Positions 25,876-36,289 are shown, counted from the stretch's first letter. The stretch is DNA of 64,000 bases from Bradyrhizobium sp. 200 (GCF_023100945.1 NZ_CP064689.1:4818001-4882000); one strand, 5' to 3'. A program made the numbers and translations. Notes: generated by a model from the letters alone, not told the origin.

Positions 25876-27876
25876 TTACAGCGACACTGCGATCAGTTCC
25901 TCCAGCAGCGGACCGCCGCCGACCGGAAACACGATGAACTGCTTGCCGCCAGCCATATAGGTCATCGGCGCGCCGACCGCGTTGGCTGGCACAGCAATCT
26001 CCGCCAGCATCTCGCCTGAGGTCTTGTCATAGACCCACAGATGCGGATCGAAATTGTTGAGATCGGCGATCCGGCGCGTTCCCCCGGCAGGCAGTCGCGG
26101 TGCGCCGAAATAGCCCGACTGCACGACGATCATGACCGTTTTCGTGACCAGCGCCCAACTGCGGGTCGGAAATCCCAGCCGCTCACGGATGCCGAGCTGC
26201 TGAATGGTCGGAATAAGCTCGCCACGTCCGACCGGAATCCGCCAGCGGTGGTCTCCGCTGTTCATGTCGATGGCGAGCAGGCTGCCGAATGGCGGCTTGA
26301 GCAGCGGCAAGCCGCGCGGTCCGGACAGATAGCGGAATTCACCGATGAAGTCATACGGCGACTCACCCGGCCAACGCCTGCGAACGGTGACGACAAACGG
26401 CAGGCGATAGGTGCCGACATAGAGCATGCCGGTTTCCGGATCGATCGCAGCACCGGCCCAGTTGCCGCCGCCGGCGACGCCCGGCACCTGGATGGTGCCC
26501 CGTTCCGACGGCGGGGTGAACAGCGGACCGTGATCGTATTTCGCGACGATGTCCTTTGCCTCCTTGTGGAGTTCTGGCGTGAAAGCGATCAAGTCCTCGT
26601 CGCGCACGCCCTGAATGTCGATCGGGGCCGGTCTTGTCGGAAATGGCTGCGTCTTCGCTGCGCTTTCGCCGGGCACGCTCGAAGCCGGCACCGGCTGTTC
26701 CTCGATCGGCCACACCGGCTTTCCAGTGACGCGATCGAACACATAGACGAACGCCTGCTTGGTCACCTGCGCCACCGCCTTGACCGGCTTTCCGCCGACT
26801 GTGATGTCGATCAGGGTCGGCGCTGCAGGGGTGTCGTAATCCCACAATCCGTGATGCACGAGTTGGTAGTGCCAAACCTTTCTGCCGGTGGCCGCATCGA
26901 GACAAACGAGGCTGTCGCCATAGAGCCCGTCGCCGGGACGGTGACCGCCATAGTAATCGTTGGTCGGCGTGCTCACCGGCAGGTAGACGTAGCCGAGATC
27001 CTCGTCCGCGCTCATCGGCGCCCAGACATTGGCGTTGCCGGCCTCCCGCCACGATTCCCGTTGCCAGGTCCCGACGCCCGGCTCCTCGCCCTGCGGCACC
27101 GTGTGGAAGGTCCAGAGCAGCCGGCCGGTCACCACGTCGAAGCCGCGCACGTCGCCCGGAGGCGACGGGCTTTTCCGCCACCAATCCATGACGGACGAAC
27201 CGACCACAATGACGCCGCGCACGATCACGGGCGGCGAACTCATGGTGTAATAGTCGCGATCGACCGGACGGCGCAGCCCCTGCGCGAGGTCGATCCGGCC
27301 GTCATTGCCGAAGCCCGGCACCGGCCTCCCGGTCTTCGCATCGAGCACGATCATCTGCGCGAAGGCCGTGAGCATGATGATGCGTTCGTCATCTCCGTTG
27401 CGCCAATAGGCGACGCCGCGGTGCAGCCAGCCGTCATTGGCGGGAATGCCAAGCCCGTTTTCGTAAACCTTGGGATCAAACACCCATTTGGTTTCGCCGG
27501 TCGCGGCATCGATCGCCGCGACCTGCGACAGCGTGGTCGAGGTGTAGAGCACGCCGCCGACCATCAGCGGCGTCGATTCATTGGCGCGGGTCGGGCCGAT
27601 TTTCGGATTCGCCTCCTTGATCGCCATGTCAGGCGATTTCCACCGCCAGGCGACGCGGAGATTCTTTGCGTTATCGCGGTCGATCTGTGTCAGCGGCGAA
27701 TAGCGCGACGCGGCGTAGGTGCCCGCGTAAGCAGGCCATTCGCCCTGCGAGAGGGCCTTGGTGGATTCAGGAAGTGCGCCTGGGATGGATTGGGCATTGA
27801 CCTTTGTCGGCACACTCGCAAGCGCGATGGCGATGCCGATTGTCGCTCCGGTTGCCAGCCATTTTGCTCTGACCAT
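25876..27876 (-). CDS. PQQ-dependent dehydrogenase (quinoprotein)
   Basis: This 666-residue secreted protein has a signal peptide (about 1-29, ending VNAQ) followed by an eight-bladed beta-propeller with repeated tryptophan-docking segments (for example AIDAATGETKWVF and VVTGRLLWTF). It lacks the five N-terminal helices of membrane glucose dehydrogenase and lacks a cytochrome c domain, so electrons must pass to a separate acceptor. Substrates may be sugars or alcohols; the sequence does not decide. ATG 27876 has a GGAGG ribosome site 7 nt upstream; a second ATG at 27888 lies just before it. Confidence 0.88.
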   Translation of the reverse strand: MVRAKWLATGATIGIAIALASVPTKVNAQSIPGALPESTKALSQGEWPAYAGTYAASRYSPLTQIDRDNAKNLRVAWRWKSPDMAIKEANPKIGPTRANESTPLMVGGVLYTSTTLSQVAAIDAATGETKWVFDPKVYENGLGIPANDGWLHRGVAYWRNGDDERIIMLTAFAQMIVLDAKTGRPVPGFGNDGRIDLAQGLRRPVDRDYYTMSSPPVIVRGVIVVGSSVMDWWRKSPSPPGDVRGFDVVTGRLLWTFHTVPQGEEPGVGTWQRESWREAGNANVWAPMSADEDLGYVYLPVSTPTNDYYGGHRPGDGLYGDSLVCLDAATGRKVWHYQLVHHGLWDYDTPAAPTLIDITVGGKPVKAVAQVTKQAFVYVFDRVTGKPVWPIEEQPVPASSVPGESAAKTQPFPTRPAPIDIQGVRDEDLIAFTPELHKEAKDIVAKYDHGPLFTPPSERGTIQVPGVAGGGNWAGAAIDPETGMLYVGTYRLPFVVTVRRRWPGESPYDFIGEFRYLSGPRGLPLLKPPFGSLLAIDMNSGDHRWRIPVGRGELIPTIQQLGIRERLGFPTRSWALVTKTVMIVVQSGYFGAPRLPAGGTRRIADLNNFDPHLWVYDKTSGEMLAEIAVPANAVGAPMTYMAGGKQFIVFPVGGGPLLEELIAVSL

Positions 27877-27965
27877 CGATGCCTCCATCCCTGCGCCGGC
27901 GCAGGACGTTGTCGATCGTTGCGCTGCCCTTCGAGGAAAAGTATTGATCAAATAGTGTCTAATGT

Positions 27966-27977
27966 CTAGTGTACTAG
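27966..27977. promoter_or_regulatory. Palindrome CTAGTGTACTAG before the GntR gene
   Basis: CTAGT and ACTAG form perfect 5-bp arms around GT, ending 3 nt before the GntR start codon and within a region of further near-repeats (GTGTCTAATGTCTAGTG). YtrA-type GntR regulators usually bind sites over their own promoters, so this is a candidate autoregulatory operator. Confidence 0.45.
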
Positions 27978-27980
27978 TTA

Positions 27981-28373
27981 ATGCATACAGACTTACTCAC
28001 AACCCTTCGGCTCGAAAGCTCGGGCGTTCCCATCTACGTCCAGCTTCGGGAACAGATTTTGCGGCAGCTTGGCGCCGGGGTGCTGGCGGCCGGCGATCAA
28101 ATGCCGACCATGCGCGAAGTCGCGGTCGCATTGAAGATCGACCTCAATACGGTGCGGCACGCCTATGACGAACTGGAGCGGATGGGCGCCATCACGCTGG
28201 TTCGTGGGCGCGGCAGCTTCGTCGCCAAGCCCCCTCCCGCCATGGGCGCGCGGGTCCGACAGGTTCAGGTCGACGGTTTGGCGAAACAGGTTCTCGCCAC
28301 GGCGGCCTCGATGGGCATCGACCCCGTCGCCGTAGCTGACCGAATAACGGCCCTCGCGAAGCAGAAGGAATAG
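27981..28373 (+). CDS. GntR-family regulator, YtrA subfamily
   Basis: The 130-residue protein has a GntR winged helix (about 15-85: PTMREVAVALKIDLNTVRHAYDELERMG) and only a short C-terminal extension, the pattern of the YtrA subfamily, which lacks a large effector domain. The start at 27981 lies just after an operator-like palindrome. The stop is 5 nt before the stomatin-like gene, so they form an operon and the regulator probably controls it. Confidence 0.88.
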   Translation: MHTDLLTTLRLESSGVPIYVQLREQILRQLGAGVLAAGDQMPTMREVAVALKIDLNTVRHAYDELERMGAITLVRGRGSFVAKPPPAMGARVRQVQVDGLAKQVLATAASMGIDPVAVADRITALAKQKE

Positions 28374-28378
28374 TCGTC

Positions 28379-29278
28379 ATGAGCAACTATTTTAACGCAA
28401 ATGGTGCCAACCGACCCGCGATCGTATTGGCTGTCCTGGTCTCGGCAGCCGCGGCCTTATTCATAGGGCTCGCCTATGATAGCGGCACCCGCAGCGGCTA
28501 CTGGATTGCGGGCGGCCTGGCAATCCTCGCGTTCCTGATCCCTCAATCCCTCATGGTGGCGGATCAGTGGGAGCGCGCGGTCGTGCTTCGGCTTGGCAAG
28601 CTTACGGCCATTCGCGGCCCGGGAATGTTTGCCATTGTGCCGTTCATCGACAATGTTGCCTCCTGGCTCGACCAGCGCATTCAGACCACGGAAATCAACG
28701 CCGAAAAGGCGTTGAGCAAGGACACGGTGCCGGTGAACATCGACGCGGTGGTGTTCTGGCAGATCCATGATCCCGAGCGCGCCGCGCTTGAAATCACCAA
28801 CTACCGCCAGGCGATCACGCAGGTTGCACAAACTTCGCTTCGCGAGATCGTTGGCTCGTCCTTGCTGTCGACGCTGCTGTCCGAACGCAAACAGGGCGAC
28901 CAGCAATTGCGCGAGGACATCGGACGCAAGACGGCCGAATGGGGGGTGTCAGTGCTCTCGGTCGAGATCCGCGACATCGGCGTGCCCCCCGCATTGCAGG
29001 ACGCGATGAGCCGCCAGGCTCAGGCGGAGCGCGAGAAACTGGCCCGCGTACTGCTCGGCCAGGCCGAACAGGAGATCGCGCAAAAATTCGTGGAGGCGGC
29101 GGATATCTATGCCCGCAGCCCGGCAGCCCTGCAGCTTCGCGCCATGAACATCATCTACGAAACCACCAAGGAGCGCGGCGCCACGATTCTGATACCGACG
29201 GCCATGGTCGACAGCATGAACCCTGCGACGGCAGTCGGCCTCGTTGCCGCTGCGGGCCATGCAGGGAATAGGGCCTGA
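28379..29278 (+). CDS. Stomatin-like SPFH/band 7 membrane protein (slipin)
   Basis: The 299-residue protein has two N-terminal hydrophobic segments (about 14-32 and 40-58), then an SPFH domain (about 60-220: QWERAVVLRLGKLTAIRGPG, TVPVNIDAVVFWQI) and a coiled C-terminal part (QAQAEREKLARVLLGQAEQE). Slipins scaffold membrane microdomains and may affect membrane proteases; no partner NfeD gene is present. Pairing with a YtrA-type regulator suggests stress-induced expression. Confidence 0.9.
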   Translation: MSNYFNANGANRPAIVLAVLVSAAAALFIGLAYDSGTRSGYWIAGGLAILAFLIPQSLMVADQWERAVVLRLGKLTAIRGPGMFAIVPFIDNVASWLDQRIQTTEINAEKALSKDTVPVNIDAVVFWQIHDPERAALEITNYRQAITQVAQTSLREIVGSSLLSTLLSERKQGDQQLREDIGRKTAEWGVSVLSVEIRDIGVPPALQDAMSRQAQAEREKLARVLLGQAEQEIAQKFVEAADIYARSPAALQLRAMNIIYETTKERGATILIPTAMVDSMNPATAVGLVAAAGHAGNRA

Positions 29279-29282
29279 CGCC

Positions 29283-31538
29283 CTACTCCACGCCCTTCAG
29301 GAACTTGTTCGACTTCGGCAGGCCGTGCGCGAGGCGGCCGGCGTCGGCGCGGTTGCCGCGCCAGTCGGACAACTCCTTGGCGCTCATGCTCTGCTCGCGA
29401 CCGGCGGAATCCTTCCAGGTCAGCCCCGCCTTGAACTCGAACACGGCGACGTCGGAGAGCTTGGCGCTGGAATATTTCTGCAAGCGCACGCCGCGGCCGC
29501 GCGCCATCTCCGGCACCTGGTCGAGCGGGAACAGCACCATCTTGTGGTTGGTGCCGATCGCGGCGACGGTATCGCCCTGCACGGTCGCGATCGCGCAGGC
29601 CTCGTTCGGCATGGTGACGTTGAGCACCTGCTTGCCCTTGCGGGTGTTGCCGACGCAATCCTCTTCCTTGACGACAAAACCCTGGCCCTCGCTGCTCGCG
29701 ATCAGGAACCTGCGTTCGCCCTTGTTGACGAACAGCGAGACGATCGCGGCGTCCTGCTCCATGTCGATGAACATGCGGATCGGTTCGCCATGGCCGCGGC
29801 CGCCCGGCAGCTTTGCGACATCGAGCGAGTAGAACTTGCCGTTGGTGGCAAACAGCAGCAGCTTTGACGTGGTCTCGGCGAAGAACGCATGGTCGAGCTT
29901 GTCGTCGGTCTTGAACGCAAGCCCCGAGATATCCTCGACATGGCCCTTGAGCGTACGCACCCAGCCCTTTTCGGAGATCACCACCGTGCACGGCTCGCGC
30001 TCGACAAAGGCCTCCTCGATCGCGGCAAGGTCGTGCTCGGGCGCGTCGGCGAATTGCGTGCGGCGCTTGCCGAGCGGCGTCTTCGGCCCAAAAATGTCGC
30101 GGACCTTCCGGACCTGCTCGCCGACCTTGGACCACTGTTCGGCTTCGGAGCCGAGCAGTGACTTGATGCCCTTCAATTCGCCCCGAAGGTTCTTGTCCTC
30201 GGTACGGATTTCGAATTCCTCGAGCTTGCGCAGGGAGCGCAGGCGCATGTTGAGGATGGCGTCGGCCTGGACTTCCGTCAGCTTGAACGCCTTGATCAGC
30301 GCCGGCTTCGGTTCGTCCTCGGTGCGGATGATCTTGATCACCTTGTCGATGTTCAGATAGGCGATCAGGTAACCGCCGAGCACTTCGAGCCGGTTCTCGA
30401 TCTGGGTCTTGCGGTAGTTGGAACGGCGGACCAGCACGTCGCGCAGATGATCGAGCCATTCGCGCAGGCATTCCGCAAGCCCCACCACCTTGGGGATCTT
30501 GCCCTTCACCAGCACGTTGAGGTTCAGCGAAATCTTGCTTTCCAGCTCGGTAAGCCGGAACAGCGATTCCATCATCAGCGCGGGATCGACGGCACGGGAT
30601 TTCGGCTCGATGATGAGGCGAACGTCCTCGGCCGACTCATCGCGGACGTCGCCGACCAGCGGCAGCTTCTTCTCGTTGAGAAGTTCGGCGATCTTCTCGA
30701 CCAGCCGGGATTTTTGCACCAGCCATGGGATTTCGGTGATGACGATGACCCAGGTGCCGCGCGCGCCTTCCTCCTGGGTCCACTTGGCGCGGGTGCGGAA
30801 CGAGCCGCGCCCGGTCATGTAGGCTTCGGCGATGCTTTCCTTTGAGTCGACGATAATGCCGCCGGTCGGGAAATCCGGGCCCTTGACCCATTTCAGCAGC
30901 GACTTCGACTTGGCGTCGGGCTTGTCGATCAGGTGCAGCGCGGCGTCACACAGCTCGGCAGCGTTGTGCGGCGGGATCGAGGTCGCCATGCCGACCGCAA
31001 TCCCCTGCGCGCCGTTGGCGAGCAGGTTCGGGAAACCGCCGGGCAGAACCACCGGCTCCTTGCTCTGGCCGTCGTAATTGGGGCGGAACTCGACGCCGTC
31101 CTCGTCGATGCCGTCGAGGAGCAGCCGCGCGACCTCGGTCATGCGCGCTTCGGTGTAACGGTAGGCGGCCGGATTATCGCCGTCGATATTGCCAAAATTG
31201 CCCTGGCCGTCGACCAGCGGGTAGCGCGAGGAGAAATCCTGCGCCAGACGCACCATGGCGTCGTAGATCGCCTGGTCGCCATGGGGATGGAACGAGCCCA
31301 TCACGTCGCCGACGATTTTGGCCGACTTCTTGAACGGCGTGCCGGGGTCGAGGCGCAACAGGCGCATGCCATAGAGGATGCGCCTGTGCACCGGCTTCAG
31401 CCCGTCGCGGGCGTCCGGCAGGGCGCGGTGCATGATGGTCGAGAGCGCATAGGCGAGATAGCGCTCTTCCAGCGCATCGCGCAGCATCACCTCGTGGATT
31501 TCGGCCGGTTCTTCCGGCGGTAGCTGTCGTTTTCCCAT
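29283..31538 (-). CDS. parC: DNA topoisomerase IV subunit A
   Basis: The 751-residue protein has the GyrA/ParC breakage-reunion domain with the quinolone-region [20 protein letters not shown] (81-100) and the catalytic tyrosine in RYTEARM (Y128), followed by a beta-pinwheel C-terminal domain of ParC type (about 500-750). It decatenates daughter chromosomes with ParE, which is not in this window. It sits downstream of recO in the housekeeping block. Confidence 0.96.
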   Translation of the reverse strand: MGKRQLPPEEPAEIHEVMLRDALEERYLAYALSTIMHRALPDARDGLKPVHRRILYGMRLLRLDPGTPFKKSAKIVGDVMGSFHPHGDQAIYDAMVRLAQDFSSRYPLVDGQGNFGNIDGDNPAAYRYTEARMTEVARLLLDGIDEDGVEFRPNYDGQSKEPVVLPGGFPNLLANGAQGIAVGMATSIPPHNAAELCDAALHLIDKPDAKSKSLLKWVKGPDFPTGGIIVDSKESIAEAYMTGRGSFRTRAKWTQEEGARGTWVIVITEIPWLVQKSRLVEKIAELLNEKKLPLVGDVRDESAEDVRLIIEPKSRAVDPALMMESLFRLTELESKISLNLNVLVKGKIPKVVGLAECLREWLDHLRDVLVRRSNYRKTQIENRLEVLGGYLIAYLNIDKVIKIIRTEDEPKPALIKAFKLTEVQADAILNMRLRSLRKLEEFEIRTEDKNLRGELKGIKSLLGSEAEQWSKVGEQVRKVRDIFGPKTPLGKRRTQFADAPEHDLAAIEEAFVEREPCTVVISEKGWVRTLKGHVEDISGLAFKTDDKLDHAFFAETTSKLLLFATNGKFYSLDVAKLPGGRGHGEPIRMFIDMEQDAAIVSLFVNKGERRFLIASSEGQGFVVKEEDCVGNTRKGKQVLNVTMPNEACAIATVQGDTVAAIGTNHKMVLFPLDQVPEMARGRGVRLQKYSSAKLSDVAVFEFKAGLTWKDSAGREQSMSAKELSDWRGNRADAGRLAHGLPKSNKFLKGVE

Positions 31539-31597
31539 GGGGAGGCGTTAAACTTTTCGGCTGAATCGGGCAAGACGCGAATGGGGCAGCGTTTTCT

Positions 31598-31719
31598 GAC
31601 GTCGTCCCTGCGAACGCTGGAACCCATAACCACAGGAGTTTGTGGCAAAAAGTGGCTCGGGCCACAGCGCAAATGATGAGCCGCGGCGTATGGGTCCGTG
31701 CGTACGCAGGGACGACGTC
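31598..31719. repeat. Palindromic repeat between parC and recO
   Basis: GACGTCGTCCCTGCG (31598-31612) is exactly matched in reverse by CGCAGGGACGACGTC (31705-31719), with further partial pairing inside (AACCCAT/ATGGGT). It belongs to a common dispersed palindrome type and fills the intergenic space. Confidence 0.75.
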
Positions 31720-31732
31720 CCAGGATGGCGCG

Positions 31733-32485
31733 TCAACCCGCCGAACTGATTCGCGCCCGATTCCTCGTCACCGCGTTGATGAACCCGTCCCTGGCGTCGG
31801 AATGGCCCTGCCCGCGCGGCTCCAGAACGTGGCGAAGCAAAAATAGCCCGGTCAGGCGAAAGCCGTCCTGCAGGTCCTGGTCCGACCAGCCGTTTGCCCC
31901 GCTCTCGCCTTCGCGCAGGAAGGCCGGCAGCCGTAGCAGCCGGTCGCGGTAGGGTTCGCCCGCCCGCCGCGACACCGCGCCGCCGGATTTTGGCGAGACG
32001 TAGATCAAATCGGCGGTCTCGCCGGTGGCGGCGCAGTTTTCCAGGTCGAGGCCGAAGCCGAGTTCGGCCAACATTGCAAGCTCGAACCGGATGATATGGG
32101 CGGCCGCGCCGCCGGCATCGTCAAAGTCATCAAGCGTGCGGTCGAGCATCTCGTAGATGTCCTCGTGCGGATCGCGCTCCGGCAGCAGCCGCGCCAGCGA
32201 GGCCAGATGGGTGACGCCATACACCGCATGCGAGGACGCCAGCAGCGTCGCGGCGCGCAGCCGGGTGCCCTCAATGGCGTAGGTGCCGAGATGCTCGTCG
32301 AGCCGCGCCCGCCACACCGCCGTGACGCTGTTGCCGGGCTGCAGCAGCGGCCGCATCCGCGAGGAGGCCCCGCCGCGCACCAGGCCGAGATGCCGGCCAT
32401 GCTCCCGCGTCAGCAATTCGACGATGGCGGAAGATTCGCCATGCCGCCGCACGCCCAGCACGATGCCTTCGTCGGTCCATTCCAT
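31733..32485 (-). CDS. recO: DNA repair protein RecO
   Basis: The 250-residue protein has an N-terminal OB fold ([25 protein letters not shown]) and a helical C-terminal domain with the [11 protein letters not shown] segment. It mediates RecA loading in the RecFOR pathway. It lies between the small membrane protein and parC, as in related genomes. Confidence 0.94.
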   Translation of the reverse strand: MEWTDEGIVLGVRRHGESSAIVELLTREHGRHLGLVRGGASSRMRPLLQPGNSVTAVWRARLDEHLGTYAIEGTRLRAATLLASSHAVYGVTHLASLARLLPERDPHEDIYEMLDRTLDDFDDAGGAAAHIIRFELAMLAELGFGLDLENCAATGETADLIYVSPKSGGAVSRRAGEPYRDRLLRLPAFLREGESGANGWSDQDLQDGFRLTGLFLLRHVLEPRGQGHSDARDGFINAVTRNRARISSAG

Positions 32486-32533
32486 GGGCGGAGTTTACAG
32501 GATTTCTTGGTTACGCGCAGCGGTCCCCGGATC

Positions 32534-32573
32534 GTCATTCCGGGGCGCATCGAAGATGCGAACCCGGAATGAC
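32534..32573. repeat. Short palindrome upstream of recO
   Basis: GTCATTCCGGG (32534-32544) pairs with CCCGGAATGAC (32563-32573), with an inner GCATC/GATGC hairpin. This is a frequent intergenic motif in bradyrhizobia. Confidence 0.7.
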
Positions 32574-32583
32574 GGAAAAACGC

Positions 32584-32964
32584 TCACGCGTTGAACCACC
32601 CCACGGCATCGCCGGTGAAGGAGAAGTACAGCCCCGCCGCCGTCAGCGCGCAGGAAATCACCTCGATGCCGCTGTCGAACTCGACGCCCTTAACGCCGAT
32701 CACCTGCACCAGGGAAATCACCGAGAGCACCAGGGCTGCCGCCAGCACCCAACGTGGCCAGCTCTTGCGGCGCTGGGCCGCAAGCCAGACGAAATAGACC
32801 AGCAGCAGGATCAAGCCAGCCGCCATCACGGTCGCCACATCGATCATCTGCGCGGTCATGTCGGCCTTCGGCGTACGATCCTGAAACGCCACCGACACCG
32901 CATCCAGCGTCAGCGACATATACAGCAGAGCCTCAAACCATAGTACGTTCCTTGGTACGCTCAT
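32584..32964 (-). CDS. Small four-helix membrane protein of unknown function
   Basis: The 126-residue protein has four hydrophobic segments (about 8-26, 40-62, 72-90 and 102-120). No catalytic or binding motif is apparent. It sits between era and recO with repeats on both sides. It has no recognised name; expression with era is possible but the repeat at 33006-33088 separates them. Confidence 0.65.
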   Translation of the reverse strand: MSVPRNVLWFEALLYMSLTLDAVSVAFQDRTPKADMTAQMIDVATVMAAGLILLLVYFVWLAAQRRKSWPRWVLAAALVLSVISLVQVIGVKGVEFDSGIEVISCALTAAGLYFSFTGDAVGWFNA

Positions 32965-33005
32965 CGGACTCGTTCTTTGTTATGACCGGACCATGTTCTA
33001 GCCCC

Positions 33006-33088
33006 GTCATTGCGAGCAGCAAAGCGACGAAGCAATCCATTCTTTTTTGCTTGGGGGAGATGGATTGCTTCGCTTCGCTCGCAATGAC
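33006..33088. repeat. Palindromic repeat between era and the small membrane gene
   Basis: GTCATTGCGAGC... on the left is matched by ...GCTCGCAATGAC on the right, with AGCAATCCAT/ATGGATTGCT inside, around a T-rich loop. A dispersed hairpin type; it could also stop transcription from era. Confidence 0.8.
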
Positions 33089-33097
33089 GTTCCTCGA

Positions 33098-34027
33098 TCA
33101 TTCCTTGGGAAATTCCAGCCCCATTTCCCGGTAGCGGTCGGGATCGTCGCCCCAGTTCTCGCGCACTTTGACGAACAGGAACAGGTGGACGGGGTGGCCT
33201 ACGATCTCGGCGATTTCTTTCCGCGAATCCGCGCCGATCGACTTGATGGTGGCGCCGCCCTTGCCGAGCACGATCTTGCGCTGGCTCTCTCGCTCGACAA
33301 AGATCGTCTGCTCGATGCGCACCGACTTATCGGCGCGCTCGGTCCAGCTATCGGTTTCGACCGTCGATTGATACGGCAGCTCCTGATGGAGCTGGCGGTA
33401 GATCTTTTCCCGGGTGATTTCCGCCGCCAGATGCCGCAGCGGCGCATCCGACATCTGGTCTTCGGGATAGTGAAACGGCCCTGGCGGAACGCTCTTTGCC
33501 AGCGTCTTGCGCAGATCGCCGACGCCGTCGCCTGCCAGTGCCGAGATCATGAAGGTATGTTCGAACTTCAGGCGCCCGTTGGCGGCCTGCGCCAGCGCCA
33601 GCAGTTTTTCGCGCGGAATCAGGTCGATCTTGTTCAGCACCAGGATTTTCGGGTGCGCAACCGACGCCAGCTTGTTCAGGATCGCGTCGGCCTCGTCGTC
33701 GATTCCGGCCTTGGCATCGAGCAGCACGCAGACGAGATCGGCATCATGGGCCCCGCTCCAGGCGGTGGACACCATGGCGCGGTCGAGCCTTCGTTTGGGC
33801 GAGAAGATGCCGGGCGTATCGACCAGGATCAGTTGCGCGTTGTCCTCGATCACGATGCCGCGGATCAGCGCCCGCGTCGTCTGCACCTTGCGCGAGACGA
33901 TGGTGACCTTGGAGCCGACCAGCGCGTTGACCAGCGTGGACTTGCCGACATTGGGGGCACCGATCAGCGCGACAAAGCCGCAGCGGGTTTCGGCGGGCGC
34001 GGCAGCCGGTGAGGATTCAACTGTCAT
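33098..34027 (-). CDS. era: GTPase Era
   Basis: The 309-residue GTPase has the P loop GAPNVGKST, the DTPG switch and the NKID specificity motif, and a C-terminal KH RNA-binding domain (KIVLGKGGATIKSIGADSR). It binds 16S rRNA and helps assemble the 30S subunit. Its start overlaps the rnc stop by 11 nt, so rnc and era are coupled. Confidence 0.97.
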   Translation of the reverse strand: MTVESSPAAAPAETRCGFVALIGAPNVGKSTLVNALVGSKVTIVSRKVQTTRALIRGIVIEDNAQLILVDTPGIFSPKRRLDRAMVSTAWSGAHDADLVCVLLDAKAGIDDEADAILNKLASVAHPKILVLNKIDLIPREKLLALAQAANGRLKFEHTFMISALAGDGVGDLRKTLAKSVPPGPFHYPEDQMSDAPLRHLAAEITREKIYRQLHQELPYQSTVETDSWTERADKSVRIEQTIFVERESQRKIVLGKGGATIKSIGADSRKEIAEIVGHPVHLFLFVKVRENWGDDPDRYREMGLEFPKE

Positions 34028-34835
34028 TGCTGCCGCCGCCGACGCCTTCGCGTTCGATCATCACGGAGGCGGCGACCTTCTCGGCGGCGCGCTTGGAGCC
34101 GCCGACGCCTTCGGCCGGCGCCAGTCCCGGCAGGTCGACAGCGACGCGGAACTGCGGGTCGTGATGCGGCCCGGTGCGTTCGATCTCGCGGTAGACCGGC
34201 GTCGGCAATCCCTTGCTCTGCGCCCATTCCTGCAGCACCGTCTTGGGATCGCGCAGCGGCCGGCGCGGCTTGCGCATCCGCTCCAGCCAGTTGCGCTCGA
34301 CGAATTGCGACGCCGCCGCATAGCCGCCGTCGAGATAGATCGCCCCGATCACCGCCTCGCAGATGTCGCCGAGCACGGACTTGCGCAGGCGCGCGCCCGC
34401 CCCCGCCCCCACCGCGCCGAGCTTGATGTCGTCGAGCAGCCCGAGCGATTTGGCGACGTCGGCGCAGCTTTCCTTGCGCACGAGATCGGCCAGGCGTTTT
34501 GACAGTTCGCCCTCGTCGGCGCGCGGATAGGCGCGATACAGCATGTCGGAGATGATCAGCCCGAGCACATGGTCGCCGAGGAATTCCAGCCGCTGATAGC
34601 TGTCGGCGCGATGGCGGGTCGCAGGCTTCAAGGCCGAGACATGGGTAAAGGCGGTCGCCAGCAGCCCCGGATCGGAGAACTTGTAGCCGATGCGGCCCTC
34701 GATCGCCGCGGCCGCCGCCTTGGCGCCGGCCTTGCCGCGCTTCTTCTTCGGCGCGGCCTTGCCGCCGGCATCCACCTGCTGGCCCGGCTCGTCCGAGGTC
34801 GTTGATTCAGGAATGATCGCTGTTTCGTCGTTCAT
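34017..34835 (-). CDS. rnc: Ribonuclease III
   Basis: The 272-residue enzyme has the RNase III signature RLEFLGDHVLGL with catalytic E84 and D88, and a second acidic pair in DICEAVIGAIYLDGG. A double-stranded-RNA-binding domain follows (about 195-265). The first 45 residues are an Ala/Lys-rich extension that is longer than in E. coli. The start overlaps the lepB stop by 4 nt, and the end overlaps era by 11. Confidence 0.96.
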   Translation of the reverse strand: MNDETAIIPESTTSDEPGQQVDAGGKAAPKKKRGKAGAKAAAAAIEGRIGYKFSDPGLLATAFTHVSALKPATRHRADSYQRLEFLGDHVLGLIISDMLYRAYPRADEGELSKRLADLVRKESCADVAKSLGLLDDIKLGAVGAGAGARLRKSVLGDICEAVIGAIYLDGGYAAASQFVERNWLERMRKPRRPLRDPKTVLQEWAQSKGLPTPVYREIERTGPHHDPQFRVAVDLPGLAPAEGVGGSKRAAEKVAASVMIEREGVGGGSNDS

Positions 34836-35590
34836 CGCACGATTGTGAAAAGGCGATTCCAGCGCACCGCGGTCGGCCAGCGCCAGAACATCCAGGCATG
34901 TTCGCCCTCGGCAATGGAGAAGAAGATCATCTGCGCCCGGCCGACAATGTTCTCGAACGGCACATAGCCCACCGCCGACAGCACCCGACTGTCCGTCGAG
35001 TTGTCGCGGTTGTCGCCCATCATGAAGAAGTGGCCGGCGGGCACGGTGTAGACGTTGGTATTGTCGTAGAAGCCGTTGTCGACACAATCGAGCGATTCAT
35101 AGCTGACGCCGTTCGGCAGCGTTTCCTTCCAGCGCTTGACGCGCGCGGTGGCGTCCGAGCCGCAGGGGTCCTCGCCGATGAAATCGGACAAGCGCTCGCG
35201 CTTGACCGGCTTGTCGTTGATGTAGAGCAGGCCTTCCCGCATCTGGATGCGGTCGCCCGGCAGGCCGATCACGCGCTTGATGTAATCGGTGGAGTCATCC
35301 TTCGGCAGGCGGAACACCACGATGTCGCCCCGGTTCGGCTCCGAGCCGAAGATGCGGCCCGAGAACAGCGGCGGCGACAATGGAATGGAGTAGTGGCTGT
35401 AGCCGTAGGAATATTTCGAAACGAACAGGTAATCGCCGACCAGCAGCGTTGCCTTCATCGATCCCGAGGGAATGTTGAACGGCTGGAACAGGAAGGTTCG
35501 GATCACAAGCGCGATCAGGAGAGCGTGGATGACGACGCGGATGGTTTCACCCAAGCCGCTTTCAGATTTTGTGCTGGATGTCACGCTCAT
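34832..35590 (-). CDS. lepB: Signal peptidase I
   Basis: The 252-residue membrane peptidase has one N-terminal helix (about 16-36), the catalytic serine in PSGSMKATL (S44) and the catalytic lysine in YIKRVIGLPGD (K105), and the MGDNRDNSTDSR box. It removes Sec and Tat signal peptides on the outer face of the inner membrane. The ATG at 35590 gives the usual N-terminus. It is coupled to rnc. Confidence 0.96.
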   Translation of the reverse strand: MSVTSSTKSESGLGETIRVVIHALLIALVIRTFLFQPFNIPSGSMKATLLVGDYLFVSKYSYGYSHYSIPLSPPLFSGRIFGSEPNRGDIVVFRLPKDDSTDYIKRVIGLPGDRIQMREGLLYINDKPVKRERLSDFIGEDPCGSDATARVKRWKETLPNGVSYESLDCVDNGFYDNTNVYTVPAGHFFMMGDNRDNSTDSRVLSAVGYVPFENIVGRAQMIFFSIAEGEHAWMFWRWPTAVRWNRLFTIVR

Positions 35591-35869
35591 CGCTTTCCCA
35601 ATTCCCGCAGGCCTTTGCCCGCACGGTGGCAGAACGTTTTCCGCACGCGAATCGCCTGGTACGTTCGCGTCAGGAAAATGGTCTCGATACTGATATTGAA
35701 GGCAAATTCCGGCGCTAACCTGAATCGGCCCTGGCTCGAACATGTTGCGGCGTTTTAGACGGTTGTTCGTGGGCGCGCAATCAAGCGCCTCGTAAAAACT
35801 TTATAATCCATTGATAAATCAATGATTTTTAGTTTTGTCCCGCTTCCCCGGCGCAAACGCCTGCGCGGT

Positions 35870-36289
35870 TCAAGCTTTGCCGGGAACGACCGCCGAAATT
35901 ATGACGAAGGCCTGCGCCAGCGGCCAGTCGTCGGTGATCGACAGATCGATCCGGGCCTCCAACCCCTCCGGCGTCAGCGCCTCGAGGCGGGCCAGCGCGC
36001 CGCCGGTGAGTTTCATGGTCGGACGGCCGCCCGGGAGGTTCACCACCCCCATGTCCCGCCACCAGACGCCGCGCCGGATCCCGGTGCCGAGCGCCTTGGA
36101 ACAGGCCTCCTTGGCGGCGAATCGCTTGGCGTAGGTTGCGACCACCATCTTTTCGCTGTTGGCGCGCCGCGCCGCCCTGGCGCGCTCGGCTTCGGTGAAG
36201 ATGCGGTCGAGAAAGCGGTCGCCATGGCGCTCGATCACCTTGGCCACCCTCGTGATGTCGATCAGGTCGGAGCCGATGCCGATGATCAT
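35870..36289 (-). CDS. acpS: Holo-[acyl-carrier-protein] synthase
   Basis: The 139-residue enzyme begins [15 protein letters not shown] with the metal-binding aspartate and has the [16 protein letters not shown] motif with the second acidic ligand. It transfers 4'-phosphopantetheine from CoA to ACP. The start overlaps the pdxJ stop by 4 nt (ATGA), a conserved pairing. Confidence 0.95.
   Translation of the reverse strand: MIIGIGSDLIDITRVAKVIERHGDRFLDRIFTEAERARAARRANSEKMVVATYAKRFAAKEACSKALGTGIRRGVWWRDMGVVNLPGGRPTMKLTGGALARLEALTPEGLEARIDLSITDDWPLAQAFVIISAVVPGKA

Noticed and set aside
35809..35824. CATTGAT-AA-ATCAATG as an FNR/FixK box
   Set aside because: The spacer is 2 nt, not 4, so it does not match the consensus; it is only a palindrome near the acpS end.
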